A DNA stretch of 64,000 nt from Acridotheres tristis (taxonomy: Eukaryota; Chordata; Aves; Passeriformes; Sturnidae). The position numbers were made by a program, and so were the translations under genes. The notes under the pieces are model-generated. The model did no database searches. It was not told where the DNA came from and saw only the letters and a list, made by a program, of their open reading frames with translations. This document shows, one piece after another, positions 1 through 13,744 of this stretch; positions within the stretch are counted from its first letter, which is position 1, and the number at the start of each line of letters is the position of its first letter. The stretch is from contig CM072892.1 in NCBI GenBank assembly GCA_037013685.1, positions 23,193,501-23,257,500 of the forward strand, written 5' to 3'.

Positions 1-558
1 GTGGGAAAGTTTCTGTTTTCTGTGCTGCCAGCCTGGACAGTCCACAGATGCAGTTTCCTTGCTGTTAGTTGCAAGACCAAGTGAGGTGGGGAAAGTCCAA
101 TTTTCTGCTTAAAGCTATGAACTGGAAAGATGAACCTGCTTAGTGACTTGATGGGAAGGAGGCACATGGGACAGTGGTACAGTCTGCACTGGGTTCATGG
201 AATTCCCATAAGTGAATTATTAACTGTTTCCTCTGAACAGTTCACACATAAATTCACAATTTATGAGTTGCAGTTTTTCAGTTTTTGATTAAATAGATAG
301 AAATAATTCTGAACACAAGCAGAGCAATGTATTTTTTCTATTAACTGCTGTTAGAAAGAATTTTGGCCATTTTGGTGTCAAATGGGAGAAAAATGGGGCA
401 GAGAGCAGTTAGCTGGGTCTTGCTGTGAAGGCTGGATCTAGACTCTCTAGTGGTTCACATAGCAGTAAATGATGAAGGCTTGCATGTAATATGGCACACT
501 GGTATTTAGGCATGTTGAGACAAAAATAACTCACTGTCCAGTGTTTTGACCTCCACAG
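1..558 (+). other. ALDH6A1: ALDH6A1 intron 1 (3' part)
   Basis: Non-coding sequence upstream of the acceptor ending at 558 (ctccacag). No open frame matching an ALDH6A1 presequence exon is visible here, so exon 1 and the promoter must lie left of the window. Confidence 0.7.
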
Positions 559-3500
559 CCAACAACCAAACTCTTCATTGATGGGAAGTTCATTGAATCC
601 AAAACTACTGAATGGATTGATATCCACAACCCGGTAAGTGAAATGGTCTCAGCTTATATTAGCAGTGATCAGTGTGAAACAAAGGTCTGTGCCTCTCTTC
701 AGGGATATGGCAGAAGAAAAACATATTTATATTTCTTGAGAAAGGTTTAGACTTGGAGCTTAAGGTAGACTACAGCCTCTCAGTTTCCTTTTCACATCAA
801 ATGTCAGTCTGAGAAAAGTTACTGTCTCCCTTACCTCCCTCACATAGTAAGCCCCTGATCTCCAGAAAGGAAGTTTAAACTCTGGTTATATATTTTTTTC
901 TCATGGAAGGGCTCTTTGATAAGTATGTCAAATTTCTGAATGGTGTCCTTCACCCTGTATATGAAATCAATTGGGTGCGATTTGATGCTAGCTGAATGTG
1001 AAGTACTCTCAGAGTAAAAAGGTGAAAAATCCTCACAGCTGAAGCTCCTCTCCTTTCAGAGAGCTTCTATCTGTGACCCACAACGATCACAGAGAAGTTA
1101 AAAGTTGGATGCTATGCAGTGCAAAATAGATAAGTAGCACTTGTATTGTCTATGTACTCCACCAAAGACAAATGGAAATGAGGTTGCACTCAGAATTCTG
1201 ACCCTCCTGGCCTCCCCAGTAAGCATTTAAACAGCAGTTTCTAAATCTTCTCTGTAAAGCTTTATTTTCCTTTGCTTTGTGGAAATGATCAGAGCTGCAA
1301 GCCATGTTCATGAAGCTCATTTGGTCTCTGTGCAGCAACTGGTGTTCTTGATTAATTTTCTTCCTCTTGTTTTGAGTAGTTTCTCTTTTAGTGATATATC
1401 TAAAATTTTTGTCATGTCAAAGCAGATCTAATTTTTAAGAGAACATTAGAAGGAGGTTAAACTGGCAGCAAGCTTGAAGTTAAAATACTGTAGAGCTAAG
1501 GTTGCATGTAAATATAGTACTTTGGCCTGAGGTATAGGTAAGCTAACATCACTGGCAATTGCACAGTCATGTATTGCTTTTCCCAAGGGAATATTGCCTC
1601 ATTTAATGTGCAAGAGGGACAGCCAGATGAACCATGGATGGAGAGGGAAAAGACTACAGTCCACAGAAACTTTTGCCTTATACTCTCTAGAAGTTTCAAG
1701 ACAGACAAATCAGTTCAACTCCAGCTTGGAAATCAGCACTGCATTTGCAGTTTTCTGAGTGCCTAATTTGAGGTATTTGGAGTTTTCAGATTTTCAGAAT
1801 TACTCCAGTTGTAGCCCAGGCCTTTTGTGTGCAATCAAGGAAGGCATCTCCTTTGTGCTCTGCCCTCAGAAACACAACTCCTTGTAGAACAAGGATATTA
1901 GATGTGTGCTGTGAAAGGATTCTTGAATGGTTGGTGGGGACAGATGGGAAAAGTTGAGTTTTGATGCAATTTGTTTTCTCTTTCAGGCCACAAATGAGGT
2001 GGTTGGTCGTGTACCGAAAGCCACACCCAGTGAGATGGAGGCAGCTGTGGCTTCTTGCAAAAAGGCTTTTTGGAACTGGTCAGAAACATCTGTTTTGAGT
2101 CGCCAGCAAATCTTTCTGCGTTATCAACAGCTCATCAAAGACAATCTGGTGAGACACCATGGCTGTGTGTGATGGCTATGGCTGAATGCATTGCAACTGA
2201 TTTTAGGAACTAAACTGAGAGACTCGGGTTTACAGAGTTCTTGATGAGGTGTTGCCATGATCAAGCCAACTGAGACACTGTCAAGAGAAAAACACTTCCC
2301 ATCAAATGGTAACAGAGAGGCAGCGCTTCTTAGGGAATATTACTCTGAATTTGTCCCTTTACCAAGAGACCGCAGAAGGAACTTTGAGCCTTGATGGAAT
2401 ATGCCAGTTGATGAAGACAAGTATGTTACTATGTTTTTGGGCTTCTCTAATTGCTTTTCTGGTGTGTATGTGGTGTCATACCTGAAAGCATTAGAGTACA
2501 AGCCATCCTAGGATGATCTTTTCTAAAACGTCACTTATGTGGGTTATTGGTTTCTTGTCTACAAGGAGCAGATCAGTCATTGTAGGTTTTTCTGGGTTTT
2601 GTTCAGTCTATTCATTATCATATTCAACTCTGTTAATTCTGTCCTATCCTTGCACTCTGTTTCATGGGTGGGCACTTTTCTAACACTCAAAAACTTTGTG
2701 TTTTCTATTTTCAGAAAGAAATTTCCAAACTCATCACCTTTGAGCAAGGGAAGACCCTGGCTGATGCTGAGGGAGATGTTTTCCGAGGCCTCCGTAAGCT
2801 GCTGGCTCCTCCTGTTAAAAAAGGGGGGTTGAGAACCCACAGGGAGGGATGAGGTCTCCTGAGCAACTGATGGCTCTGTACATGTTGCTCCCTTTATAGC
2901 CTCCAACTCAAAGAGAAGTGTCAATTGTAACTCTAAGATAAAGAGTTTTCTTAGACAGAATATCTTTAAATCACTTCCAAGTTGTTAGAGCTTTTTCTAG
3001 GAGTGACTGCAGATTACTAAAAAAAGATAAAAACTTCTCACCTGTGCTCAGATATCTAAGGTTGAGTCCCAGGTACTCAGTTTTGTACTGGGGCTGTCGT
3101 GTCTGTGCTCCTATCACAATGATGTGTAGTGTGGTCAAGAGAGAATCCATTCATAATTTGTTCACAATGCTTGGCAGAGAGATTTTCTGGAGCACAATGA
3201 GTTTTAAGTTGTAGGAGAAGAGGCTGGAAGAAAGAGGTGGATCAAGGCAGTAGTGAAAAGGGAGTTTGGGGACTCACTGTTAACAGATCATCCAGCAGTG
3301 TATTGCCCTTTCTGCCGCAGAGGTGGTTGAACATGCTTGCAGTGTGACATCCCTCATCCTTGGAGAGACCATGCCCTCCATCACTAAAGACATGGACACT
3401 TACACCTACCGCCTGCCTCTGGGTGTGTGTGCTGGAATTGCACCATTCAACTTCCCAGCCATGATTCCTCTTTGGATGTTCCCCATGGCTATGGTTTGTG

Positions 3501-6500
3501 GAAACACCTTCTTGATGAAACCATCTGAGCGTGTGCCAGGAGCACTGATGTTCCTTGCCAAGCTGTTTCAGGATGCTGGTGCCCCCGATGGGACCCTGAA
3601 TATTATCCATGGACAACATGAAGGTAATAACAATAACAACCCTTCCTGGGAGATGATGAGTGCATGTGTTGTAATGTGTGCTCAGTGGGAGGGACCAGTT
3701 GGAGAGTCTGAGACTGCTGCTGTTAGATAGGTTTGGGCAGGTGCTTCAGCTCTGTTGATGAAGTTGAAAGGTGAGTGGGAGATTCTCTGTCACCTTGTAC
3801 CAGATCTTTCAGGAGATACAGTGAACAAAATGTTGGGGATTGGGGTCAGGGTTCCTAAGGCATATAACTGCTCAAATTGTATTTAGCAACCTAAACTGCA
3901 GCTGAAATAAGTAGATAAATCATCTTGGTTTCGCAAGGAAGCCTGAACAAGAATTAAATGCCTCACTGACTATACAGTGGATGCCAGTATCCTGGCTCCT
4001 AACGTGCTATTTCTTATAGGACACAAGTAGCTTCAGGACACGATGATACAAATAGAGAACAGTAACTTCACTTTGGCATTGCTCAGACACCCTGGGAGGT
4101 GCTCAAAGCATGAAGAGATGTAAGAGAGCCAGGAGTATGGAGAAAGGGTAGGAGTATGTGTGCTAAGAAGTGAGTGAAAAGTTGCACAGACAGGCTTTCA
4201 GGAAACTTAGATGTAGGAAACAGAGGCAAGAATTTTGATAAGAAAGATACATCGATTTAGCGCTCTGGGGATGGGAATGGAGGGAAGCATTTGTGCACCA
4301 CAGTTATAATGTATTATTTCCTATTTGAAGCTGTGAATTTCATTTGTGACCATCCGGATATCAGAGCAATCAGCTTTGTGGGATCTAATCAGGCTGGCGA
4401 GTACATCTATGAGAGAGGATCCCGGAATGGCAAGAGAGTCCAGGCCAACATGGTAATGTCTCTGAACAGAGCACACTTTAGCACATAGGCTACCTCTCAT
4501 GTTAAGAGACACCACACCACTCAGCAGCAGAAGCTGACTGTGCTGCTGATAGCTAAGTGATAAGGCTGCTCTCTTGCCAGCCTGTTGGTAGCAGAATCAT
4601 AGCTACTATAAGAAGTCTTTGCCAGAGGGCTAGAGAAGAAACAATCTGGGGTGCTTAATAATGGGAGACTGTGTGTGTTGTTTTTTCAGGGAGCCAAGAA
4701 CCATGGTGTGGTGATGCCTGATGCCAATAAAGAAAACACCTTGAACCAGCTGGTTGGAGCTGCTTTTGGAGCAGCTGGCCAACGCTGCATGGCCCTGTCT
4801 ACAGCAATTCTAGTAGGAGAAGCTCAGAAATGGCTGCCAGAGCTTGTGGACAGAGCCAAAAATCTACGAGTAAATGCAGGTACAGACTGAGATATTTTTT
4901 ACAAGGTACTTCACTTCTGTACAACCATAGCTTTTTAGGTCAGCTTATCTGCCATACCATGTTGTGACCCTTGGAGCTATTGGCACCACAGGTTTGATGT
5001 GTAGGGGTAGGAGCTAGCAGATTGTCTGGACTGGGAAACCCAGCCCTACTTGGAGGTAGGAATGTGTTTTCAGCTGGCTGGTGGGACTGTGATGCAATGT
5101 TTACAGGATCAGTCTTGTTTTAACTGAAGATTTGAGGTTAAATCCTATGTTTAACTCATATCTGCCATTTATATAGCAACCTCATTTCAATAGTAAACAT
5201 GCAGTAAAAGAAGAAAAATGGAAACAAGTACCTTGGAAAAGCTAGACTGTTACTAATTCTAGGGGAATTATATTTTGTTTATATTCAATAAAGTGCTGCA
5301 AAGGGGAAAAGTTTCCTTCCTGAGAATAATATGTTATTGAATTTTGGCTTCCTGGTGTTTCCTTGTTGGTTATGAGAGCTGCAGGCTATTGCTCCTGTTC
5401 CTCAATGTCTCAAATCTTTGTTCTGTGTCTCGGAAACATCAGGATTTTCAGATTTTTCCTGCCAGTGTAGTTATCTCCACAACAGATGCCTATGAAAAGG
5501 ACATTGTCAGAGTTAATTGTCTCTGCCTCTTCACAGGAGACCAGCCTGGAGCAGATCTTGGGCCACTAATCAGTCCCCAGGCTAAGGAACGGGTTTGCAG
5601 TCTGATTGAGAAAGGAGTAAAAGAAGGTGCCAGCCTTCTCCTGGATGGACGTAATGTCAAAGTGAAGGGTTATGAAAATGGCAATTTTGTTGGACCAACG
5701 ATCCTTGCCAAAGTCAAGGTAAGATGACCAAAACCAGCTCTTGTAAGTGTATATTGCAGGGTGAGCTGAAAAATGGGCTAGCCAAATCAGTCAGTAATCA
5801 ATGATGACCAGGTAGAAAGGCCATAAATGGCTCAGCCTTCCCTCGTACAGTGTCAATGAAGTACTCTTTGTAATGCAGGCAGTAAAAGCAGAAAGCACTC
5901 TGGAGATGAAAAGTGGTGCCTTCTTTAATGTACTAGATAGAGGACAGGGCACAGGAAATGGTGGAGTGGTAAGGAGGAGTGAAGGATGGCCTGATCATGC
6001 AGTGTGATCAGTTCTAGGAATATTGTGAGTACTAACAGCATGTGTGTTTCTTATATCCTATTCACTACGATATTTTTATTATATCCTTCATAGAAGTTGC
6101 TTTTTCTGCTCTTTGTATTGGCAGCCAAACATGACTTGCTACAAGGAGGAAATCTTTGGGCCAGTCCTAGTGGTGCTGGAAGCAGACACTTTGGATGATG
6201 CCATTGAGATGGTGAACAATAACCCCTATGGGAATGGAACTGCAATCTTCACCACCAATGGGGCCACAGCTCGGAAGTATTCTCACTTAGTAGATGTGGG
6301 GCAGGTATGTTCTAGCTAGGATTGTTGCTTTTATCCTTCACCATTTACAGTGGGTAACCAGCTGTAATCACTGCCCTCTCAGCCAGCAGTACCCAGCCTC
6401 AGATATAAGGAAACAAAATGTAGAAGCCTCTGGAAAGTGCTCTGCAATCTGCTTCTTGTGACTAATGGCATCTTTCCTTTGGTGTAGGTGGGTGTCAATG

Positions 6501-7128
6501 TTCCAATCCCAGTGCCTCTGCCCATGTTCTCTTTCACCGGCTCTCGTGCTTCTTTCAGAGGGGACACTAATTTCTATGGCAAACAGGTAACTTTCTGATT
6601 CAGAGTACTCTGTTGGGTTGAATTGTGATAAATCATGTTATAAATGGCAATGGGGAGATGGTCATCAGACCTCATTAGTGAGGAGACCTTGAAGCCATTT
6701 CAACAGGGAAACTGAAAACCAGCCAGTGATCACCATAAAGCATGTCACAATCATAGATAGCCCCTTCCTCTTTTTTTTCCTTAAGTAAAAAAATGCAAGT
6801 CTTTTTAGGAGATTTGAGAAGGGAGCAATAACCAGCAAGCTTTCTCATACAATCCGAATCTTACTGAAACTGATAAAAAGAATAGGCTGACAATAATTGT
6901 TTTCTCAGAAGAAAACTCAATCCTGTTTGCATAAAGCAAAAACTGTTTGACATACCACTAGTGTATGACCTGAGGATTTCATAAGGCCAAATATCTGATC
7001 TGTGGATCTCTCTTTTCCTCCAGGGAGTGCAGTTCTATACACAGCTGAAAACTATCATTTCTCAATGGAAAGAAGAAGATGCCACAATTGCCAAGCCTGC
7101 TGTAGTTATGCCAACTATGGGAAACTAA
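559..7128 (+). CDS. ALDH6A1: Methylmalonate-semialdehyde dehydrogenase (acylating), mitochondrial; 5' partial (exon 1 outside window)
   Basis: Ten coding exons join in frame: 559-633, 1987-2148, 2715-2793, 3321-3623, 4331-4452, 4690-4879, 5537-5718, 6125-6304, 6488-6586, 7024-7128 (TAA). They give 498 codons; the vertebrate protein is about 535, so only the exon for the mitochondrial presequence and start is missing upstream. All introns are GT-AG. The enzyme oxidatively decarboxylates methylmalonate and malonate semialdehydes to propionyl- and acetyl-CoA in valine and thymine catabolism in the matrix. Diagnostic segments are the NAD-binding motifs around [15 protein letters not shown] (exon 5) and [16 protein letters not shown] (exon 6), the catalytic cysteine in GQRCMALS (codon 4786-4788), [12 protein letters not shown] (exon 9) and the C-terminal [10 protein letters not shown]. 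The CoA-dependent ALDH6 family is recognised from these blocks. No frameshift or missing key residue is seen. Confidence 0.97.
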
Positions 7129-8600
7129 ACCAGCCTTTGCAGATGCTGTTCCTGGTGCTCTTCTGTGCTGCACTTTCCAGCTCTGTCCTGACTATCACCC
7201 TTTACTTGGGAATGAATAGAAAGCTCCTTTGTTCCAAGGATCTGTTACTGTGCATCTCGGGTGCACTTATGTGACTCACGGTCTGGATTTTCTGTTGCTG
7301 TCAGTGGTTTTTTTGGTTAGCTGAGCTAATTTTTTCCCTACAACCTATCAAAGACTAAACAACCTTATCTAACTGAAAGGGCAGCCACTGAGATTGGTCT
7401 TAATTTGTGTTTCTTTCCAGACCCCGTGAACTTGAACATTACTCTGGTTTTCACTTCAGTATCTTTAGCCTTAGTGATTCACTCCTGGCTACAGCTTGTA
7501 GCGGGTTTATTTACCTCTTTATCTTGCATATTAAGATTCTGAGTTCACCTTACTCAAAGATGAGTACTCATTTTGAGTGACATAACTGGGACATCTTGGG
7601 TGTCCCATAGAAGTGACTTTACATATGATGAAGACAACAAGTTGTCAGTCTTTACCTGTCAAGCAGTTTCCAGAACATTGGGAAATAGCTTTGTACGGAT
7701 TTTTGAGGAAGGCATATTTGATTTCTTGTCTGAGGATAAAAGAAATTTCTGTTTGGTACAGTGACCTTCACTGTGCCTCTGACAGCTTGAAAACTGTTCC
7801 TGTTCTGTCTGGGGCTTGTATGCTCAAGCTTGCCAGCAATTCCATTATACCTGAAAATTGTTTGGTGCCTTTTCACTGTGCTAATGGATACAAGCCTACA
7901 TGTTATGTTACGCTATTTCCTGTAACATAATGAAACTGTGGAAGCAGAAACATAATCATGTATATGTATCCTTGTGTCACATCATGTGCATCTGAATAAA
8001 ATGGAGTGTAAATAGAGAAGTCAGTAGGAAGAAAGAACACATTTTAAAATCACAAAGCAGCCAGGCCTTGTCTGTTGGTTTCCTGTCCTGATTGTAGCTG
8101 TATTTCTTGTGTTGGTCGATTGACTCCTTGTCACATTTGCTCAAACACAGTCACGTACTCTTGGGACTGCAAGTTCCTATTGCTAGAGAAGAGTAAGTCT
8201 TGGTATATACAATCTCGTTTTAAGAATCTCTGCATTTGAAGTTGGAGAACCTATATTTTTATTTCTGGTTCCTGAAAGATTATGCAGCCATGAAGGATCT
8301 GCAGGGATCTCACTCAAACGCCCATGGAAAATAATATACTTCTAATGATTGTAACCATTACTTGTGCTAATTAAACAATCTGAATGTGAACACTTTTTAT
8401 CCTGCCTTCTAGTAAAGATGCATTGTAACTGACAGCTCTATATTAGTGCAATTGCTGTGCATAATGTTTGTATCTTGTTTTTTTCCTCTGCTATACGCTA
8501 GAGGGAAATTCTCACCTTGCAATTTGATTACAAATTAAAAACATGCTAATGTATTTCTGCACACTGTGACTGTTCCTTGGTAAGACCCTATATAGGTGTG
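7129..8600 (+). other. ALDH6A1: ALDH6A1 3'UTR (approximate)
   Basis: Sequence after the TAA at 7126-7128 is AT-rich and non-coding. A canonical AATAAA lies at 7995-8000. A second AATAAA at 10304-10309 could serve a longer transcript. The true 3' end cannot be fixed from sequence alone. Small open frames here are in no conserved context. Confidence 0.5.
7995..8000 (+). other. Poly(A) signal AATAAA, candidate for ALDH6A1
   Basis: Canonical hexamer 867 bp after the ALDH6A1 stop codon, in an AT-rich 3'UTR context. It is the first AATAAA found downstream of the stop. Confidence 0.5.
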
Positions 8601-11600
8601 ATGTTGATTTTATTCCCCTCTTCACAGGAGATGGTCTGCAACTCCTGTAACCCATGTGTACATCTTCCTTTTACAGCATTTCAGGGACTTCTGTACCAGT
8701 TTCCTCGCAGAGCATTTCAAGGAATGCCTTATTTTTGTTTCCATGTACGCATAATTTGATCACAGAACCTCTTAAGCTTCATGTAAATAGCTTTACTACA
8801 GAACGAAAATACATCTTCACCAAGTTACGCCAACACTTTATACACAGGGTTCTAACTAGTCCAAATGCTGGTGCTTTGTACAGGGTCTTGCAAGCTCCTG
8901 GCTTGGGAAAGAAAGAGGTCTTTAAGAAGGAGAAAAATAAGTATATTTCAGATGGATTTCAGACACAGAGTCAAAGCAGCAGACAGGGGGATCTAGAATT
9001 CACAGCCTTACTTCGAAGCTAACGTTCAATATAAAAAATGCAGATGAGTTGCTAATTGCTGGCTGATGTTCATGGAAAGTGTATAGCTGCCTTACTTGGT
9101 CTAGACTGTTGACATCCAAGTATGTGGAAGGATCACTGCAGAAGAGGATGAATCTGATAATGTGGCCTGCTGTGTAAGAAATATTAGGCTGGGAGAAGTA
9201 TTTTCTGTGTTGCAAAGGTAAAATATTCTAGGTAAGTCACTATTAAGACATTGGAATTCACTCAAGCACCTAGGAAAGACATACCAATTAATAGCCTCTA
9301 ATACTGTCATTTACTTTCAAATGCCTTAATTTTCTCCCTAATCAGCACTGCTATTTTGACTTGGCTGTTGTCCTATTAAAACCCATTTCCTTTAGAAATT
9401 CTAAAATTTGTCTTCTCCTGTAACAAAAGCAGTCTATTATCAAGGTTACCTGCTCCCTGAGGAATTGCAGGACTATTCCTGCACTTTGTCCAGGTATCTT
9501 CTACATGCCTGTATGATCTTTTAATTTCTGTGCAAACATCTTTTCTAATTATCCACATTTCAAACAGCATTTTTATGCAGATAGTTTTAAAGAATTGTAC
9601 TAGAAATCTTATGTGTTCCTTTTTTAATAATGAACTGCCTTTTTCAGATCAAGCTGCAAATGCTATTTGATCGTGATTTACCTGTCTCATCTCATTGCTG
9701 TTACTGCTTTCCACTCATCTGTATATTCTCTTTTTATTTAATATCTGACATATATTTAATATTTAATATATTAAAATAAGCTAAATAATGTATCTTCTAC
9801 ATTATACAAAAGTATAGTCTAAAGTATCTCATAAATTTCTTTAGACTATTAAAATACAATTTCATAGTCAACCCTTCGAATATTATTAAAAACATTTTCT
9901 TCAGAAGGCACTGAAATCTAGATTCTGAAAGCTATTTAATATGCATAAGTCCAAAAATTGTTTTAAAATGGCTTAACCACCTCTGAGAATTGTGCCCTGT
10001 GACTTCCACTCTTAGAGGGTTTTTTCCTGTCTGTGTCAAGAAAAAGGCTCCAATCCACTTCCACGTCCATTTTGGAAAGTGACAGCCTGCCTTTCCAAAG
10101 AAGCATCTCACATCTTTCTGTATCTTTATATATAAATGTCTCCAGGGCTCCTGCTTATGAACTTTATCTGGTAATTTGATGTCTGAGTATTACATTTTGG
10201 CTTGTGTGCTTGACTGCCTCACATTTGACAAGCTGTGCATGCCAGAACTCCACCCTACCTATTCCTCCAGAGTAAGCTGACATGCTTGCGTGTTATAATT
10301 AGCAATAAAGTTGTATCTGAGTTGGTATCTGAAAATCAGGCATATGAGTCTTCATCATAGTCTCTGATGAGAGGACTGAATGCAACATCAGCTGCATAGA
10401 CTTTGCCTTTTTAATCAAAACTCAATGTGCTAGCTGAAAATGCATCTCCTTGTATGATCATGGACTTATTCACATGAGCATCCTCCAGAAAACAAAAACC
10501 TGCTTTTCAATATGAGAAGGCTTTAGGGGGTCATGAGATTTTTTTCCATGAGAACTGAGTCTAAATGCCTGCTGTTGAAAGATCAGCACAACAACAAATT
10601 TTAAAATTAATAAAATATTCCTCACTTTTGTCACTCATTCATGTGCATATAGATACACTACTACAGATCTTACGTCCCAGTTCACAGGTTATAATATATT
10701 TAATGCTGCTTGAACTTTGAATTTCTAGCTTAGGCCATATTTTAGGTATCTCTAAAGTCATACTCCCACATTTCTTTGCAGACAGCAATGAACCATAGAG
10801 TAAGTAAACTTTTCCTAATCTGGCTGTGGATATTTGTACATTTTAATACTGGGAAGTTTGCTTTACAATACTCTTATAAGGAAATATACCTGGGGAGTGC
10901 TACTGTCATAATAGACATTATTTACTTGTTTGGTAAAGATGGATAGAGATCCATTAATGACTGAACAAAATAAATCCCACTGCACTGAGCAAAGGTAATT
11001 CTCCTGACTTCTATTCTTGACTTTAGCAGTACCAAAATTTATTTCCACTTGTTTATCTTTTGATACAATACATAAAGATCTATCAGTATAGTCTAGTGCA
11101 TGTACAAAATCAGTATACAGTCTACCAACTTTTTCAAAAAGTTAAAGAACCTCACACCAAGCCACACAACTAGATTCTTATGTTAGATTCAGAACTTACT
11201 GGAATCCCATGACCTGGAGTGACCAGCCCAGTTCAGTATCCACCTACTGAAGAAACAAAAGATTACCATGGATTTTCCCCATTCATTTGGAGAAAAAGCA
11301 ATCAAAAAACACAGGGTTTTTTTCTCATGTCAACTTACTGATATTCTGTTTTTCAAAATCTTTTTTTCACTGAAAAACATGGAAAAGATCAATGTATTTG
11401 AAGAAAATTTCAAAGGCATATCATTCATGGATTCAGTATGTGTAAAACAGGTTTAGAATTCTAGCTCTGAATTGCTCTTATTCAGCTTTTTATAACACAT
11501 ACATTTAAAAAATAAATGTGAGCACACAGTATTGTGTTTTCAACTTGTAAATCTATGGCTCTCTAAACTAAATAGAACAAATCCAAGGACTTCTGTTCTG

Positions 11601-13744
11601 TTAGTGGTTATAAATATTGGGAAGCGGAGGACTTGTACAAACATGTATTAGTTTCAAATACATTGTCTTCTCCTTGTCTCTCCTGTTCATATGTAAAAGG
11701 GTCAACACATAATTTTCTCTCTCAGTTCCAGTCTCCCCCTTCTCCTTCTCCAGGGTAAAAGATTTCTTAGACTTCAATTACAAATTTCACCCCAGGTCTT
11801 TCAGGGAGCGTTTCTGCTGTATCATTTTTGAGATAACCTGAACAAAGCATTCCAACTGACTGTGTGTCACCGAGTTATTCAGTAGCCAATCCATACTAAA
11901 CAAACATTTTTTCTGGGGTATAGGATGATGTTGATTTCTCACCAAGGATGTGTGCAAACTTCAGCTACAGGGGACCTTAACTCTATGGCTTAAAATCCAA
12001 GTGCTCAGACACTGCTGCAGTTGGTAGGTACAGATGTCTAGCATGAGGTAGGAGACCTGCAATCCTGGCTACTACAGCATGTGTGGCTCTAATTTAATTT
12101 TAACTGCATCCTAACAGAAGTTCTGACATACTTCTAAATCTGAGATTTCATTTTATTCACTGTAAAATGTAATCCTGTCAATCAGTACTGCACTGCAGGG
12201 GATCCTGTTTTCAATATGTCAGTGTCTGTTTCATGTAATGACTTTATTTTTAGACTATTAGAATGCTCGAGGAAAACAGTCTTGGAAGCACAATGCAAAC
12301 CAGAGACTTCTGAGATATGGAAAACCAATGGAAAACAGACTGGATTTGCCATCTACTGTTTCTGTACGTTTCTGTTAAAATGAGCAGCGATACAGTAAAC
12401 AGTTGTTAGCACCTTAATTGTAATTTTTTTAGGCTTCACTTTTTTTAGCTCACTGGAATGAGTAAAAAGCAAAAGAGCAATGCCAGAAAAAGCAATGCCT
12501 ATAAAACAAAAAAGAAGCAACAACAATTATCAAAATGAAACTACAGAAGCACATCTGTACCGCAAGTCCTCTGTCAAATTCCACAGGACATAGCACAATA
12601 TGCAAAGAACTCTCTTGAGTTTACCTTTACTTTAACCCATAGAAATAAAGACCAAAAAGTGATATCCCAGTTGTAATTAGGTTCCTACAATTACTAATTT
12701 ATAGGATACTTCAATTCATACAGTTATTCTCACTGCAGAATTCCAAATCCAAACAATATTACCATGCAAAGGACTTTCTATGGGTCAGTCTAGGAAGATG
12801 GACACTAGTTTTCAATGTTTCCATACCAGTAGCATTTATGCGCTTCCTCTAGGTCTCTGGGCATATTATTTGTTCTATTTCTGTTGCCTCTGAATGTTTT
12901 GATTTGGGGAAATTGTTTCTTCACTGCACATGCCTCCATATTTTTTTTGTTAGAGGCAGTTTGGGCCTTTTTCTTTTAATGCTTTCTACTGGATATGATG
13001 TCCTGTTTCACATTACAGAGCATCTATATAGAACCTTTCCACCTCAGTCCTCTCATTTAAGATATTTGGGGCTATGTTCTTCACTCAGTCCATCTCTCAA
13101 TCCTTCATTTCTAGTAGTTGTTGCAGTTTTTTGATCTCCACCATACTTGGTTGGCGCTGTGTTTTCTCAGTCACTCTCAGATTTTCTGGTCATGTGCCAT
13201 GAGGCCATTTCCAGTGTTTCCACTTTATATTGCAGATGTGTGCTCTGTGCTACAGATGGTGGTGCAGCGCTGAAGAAGTTTACAAAAGGAGAAAAAAAAG
13301 AGAGATACAGAAAGAAAATTGGCCATCTGGAAAAATTTCCAAGTAAGATTTTTTATACTAGATAGGCTGAATGCAAGCACTGGCACATGAGCAAGGAAAT
13401 AGTGTCCTACCAAGTGACCTCATCAGTTTCTGGGGATTTGTTATTCAACAAATAGTGTGTTAAAATAATTGAATTTTCCTTTCCATTTTCAGTTTCTTTT
13501 TCTAACTGGAAAAGGGGCTTGCTTGGTATGCGGATATAGGAAAGCAGGAAAAGTGGTAAAGCGAAAGAATCTGTGATGGAGCAAATGGGAGCCACAGCGC
13601 AGGGCTTCTCTTGCACTGTGTTCTGAGTGGAGTTTGGCTCCGTTTTCTCTGAAATCTCCTCCAAACAGCCAAACCCAGCAGATTCCCGCCCAGCTTTCTC
13701 TTTCTTAGAGCTGACCCAGCGCTTCAGCCTCTCCTTGTCCATCC
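8600..13744. other. Intergenic, no gene recognised
   Basis: AT-rich sequence between the ALDH6A1 3' end and the ENTPD5 CpG island. Open frames on both strands are short and lack family features. An especially AT-rich patch sits at about 9730-9850. In mammals the ciliary gene BBOF1 occupies this interval on the opposite strand to ALDH6A1; I could not find coiled-coil-rich minus-strand exons for it. Confidence 0.5.

Noticed and set aside
12459..12539. Short Lys/Gln-rich plus-strand frame (MSKKQKSNARKSN start)
   Set aside because: Only 26 codons of A-rich low-complexity sequence, and on the wrong strand for BBOF1.
13237..13327. Exon-like plus-strand segment (TATTGCAG acceptor, Lys-rich frame, GTAAG donor)
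   Set aside because: No recognised family and no partner exons in frame; splice-like motifs are expected by chance over 5 kb.
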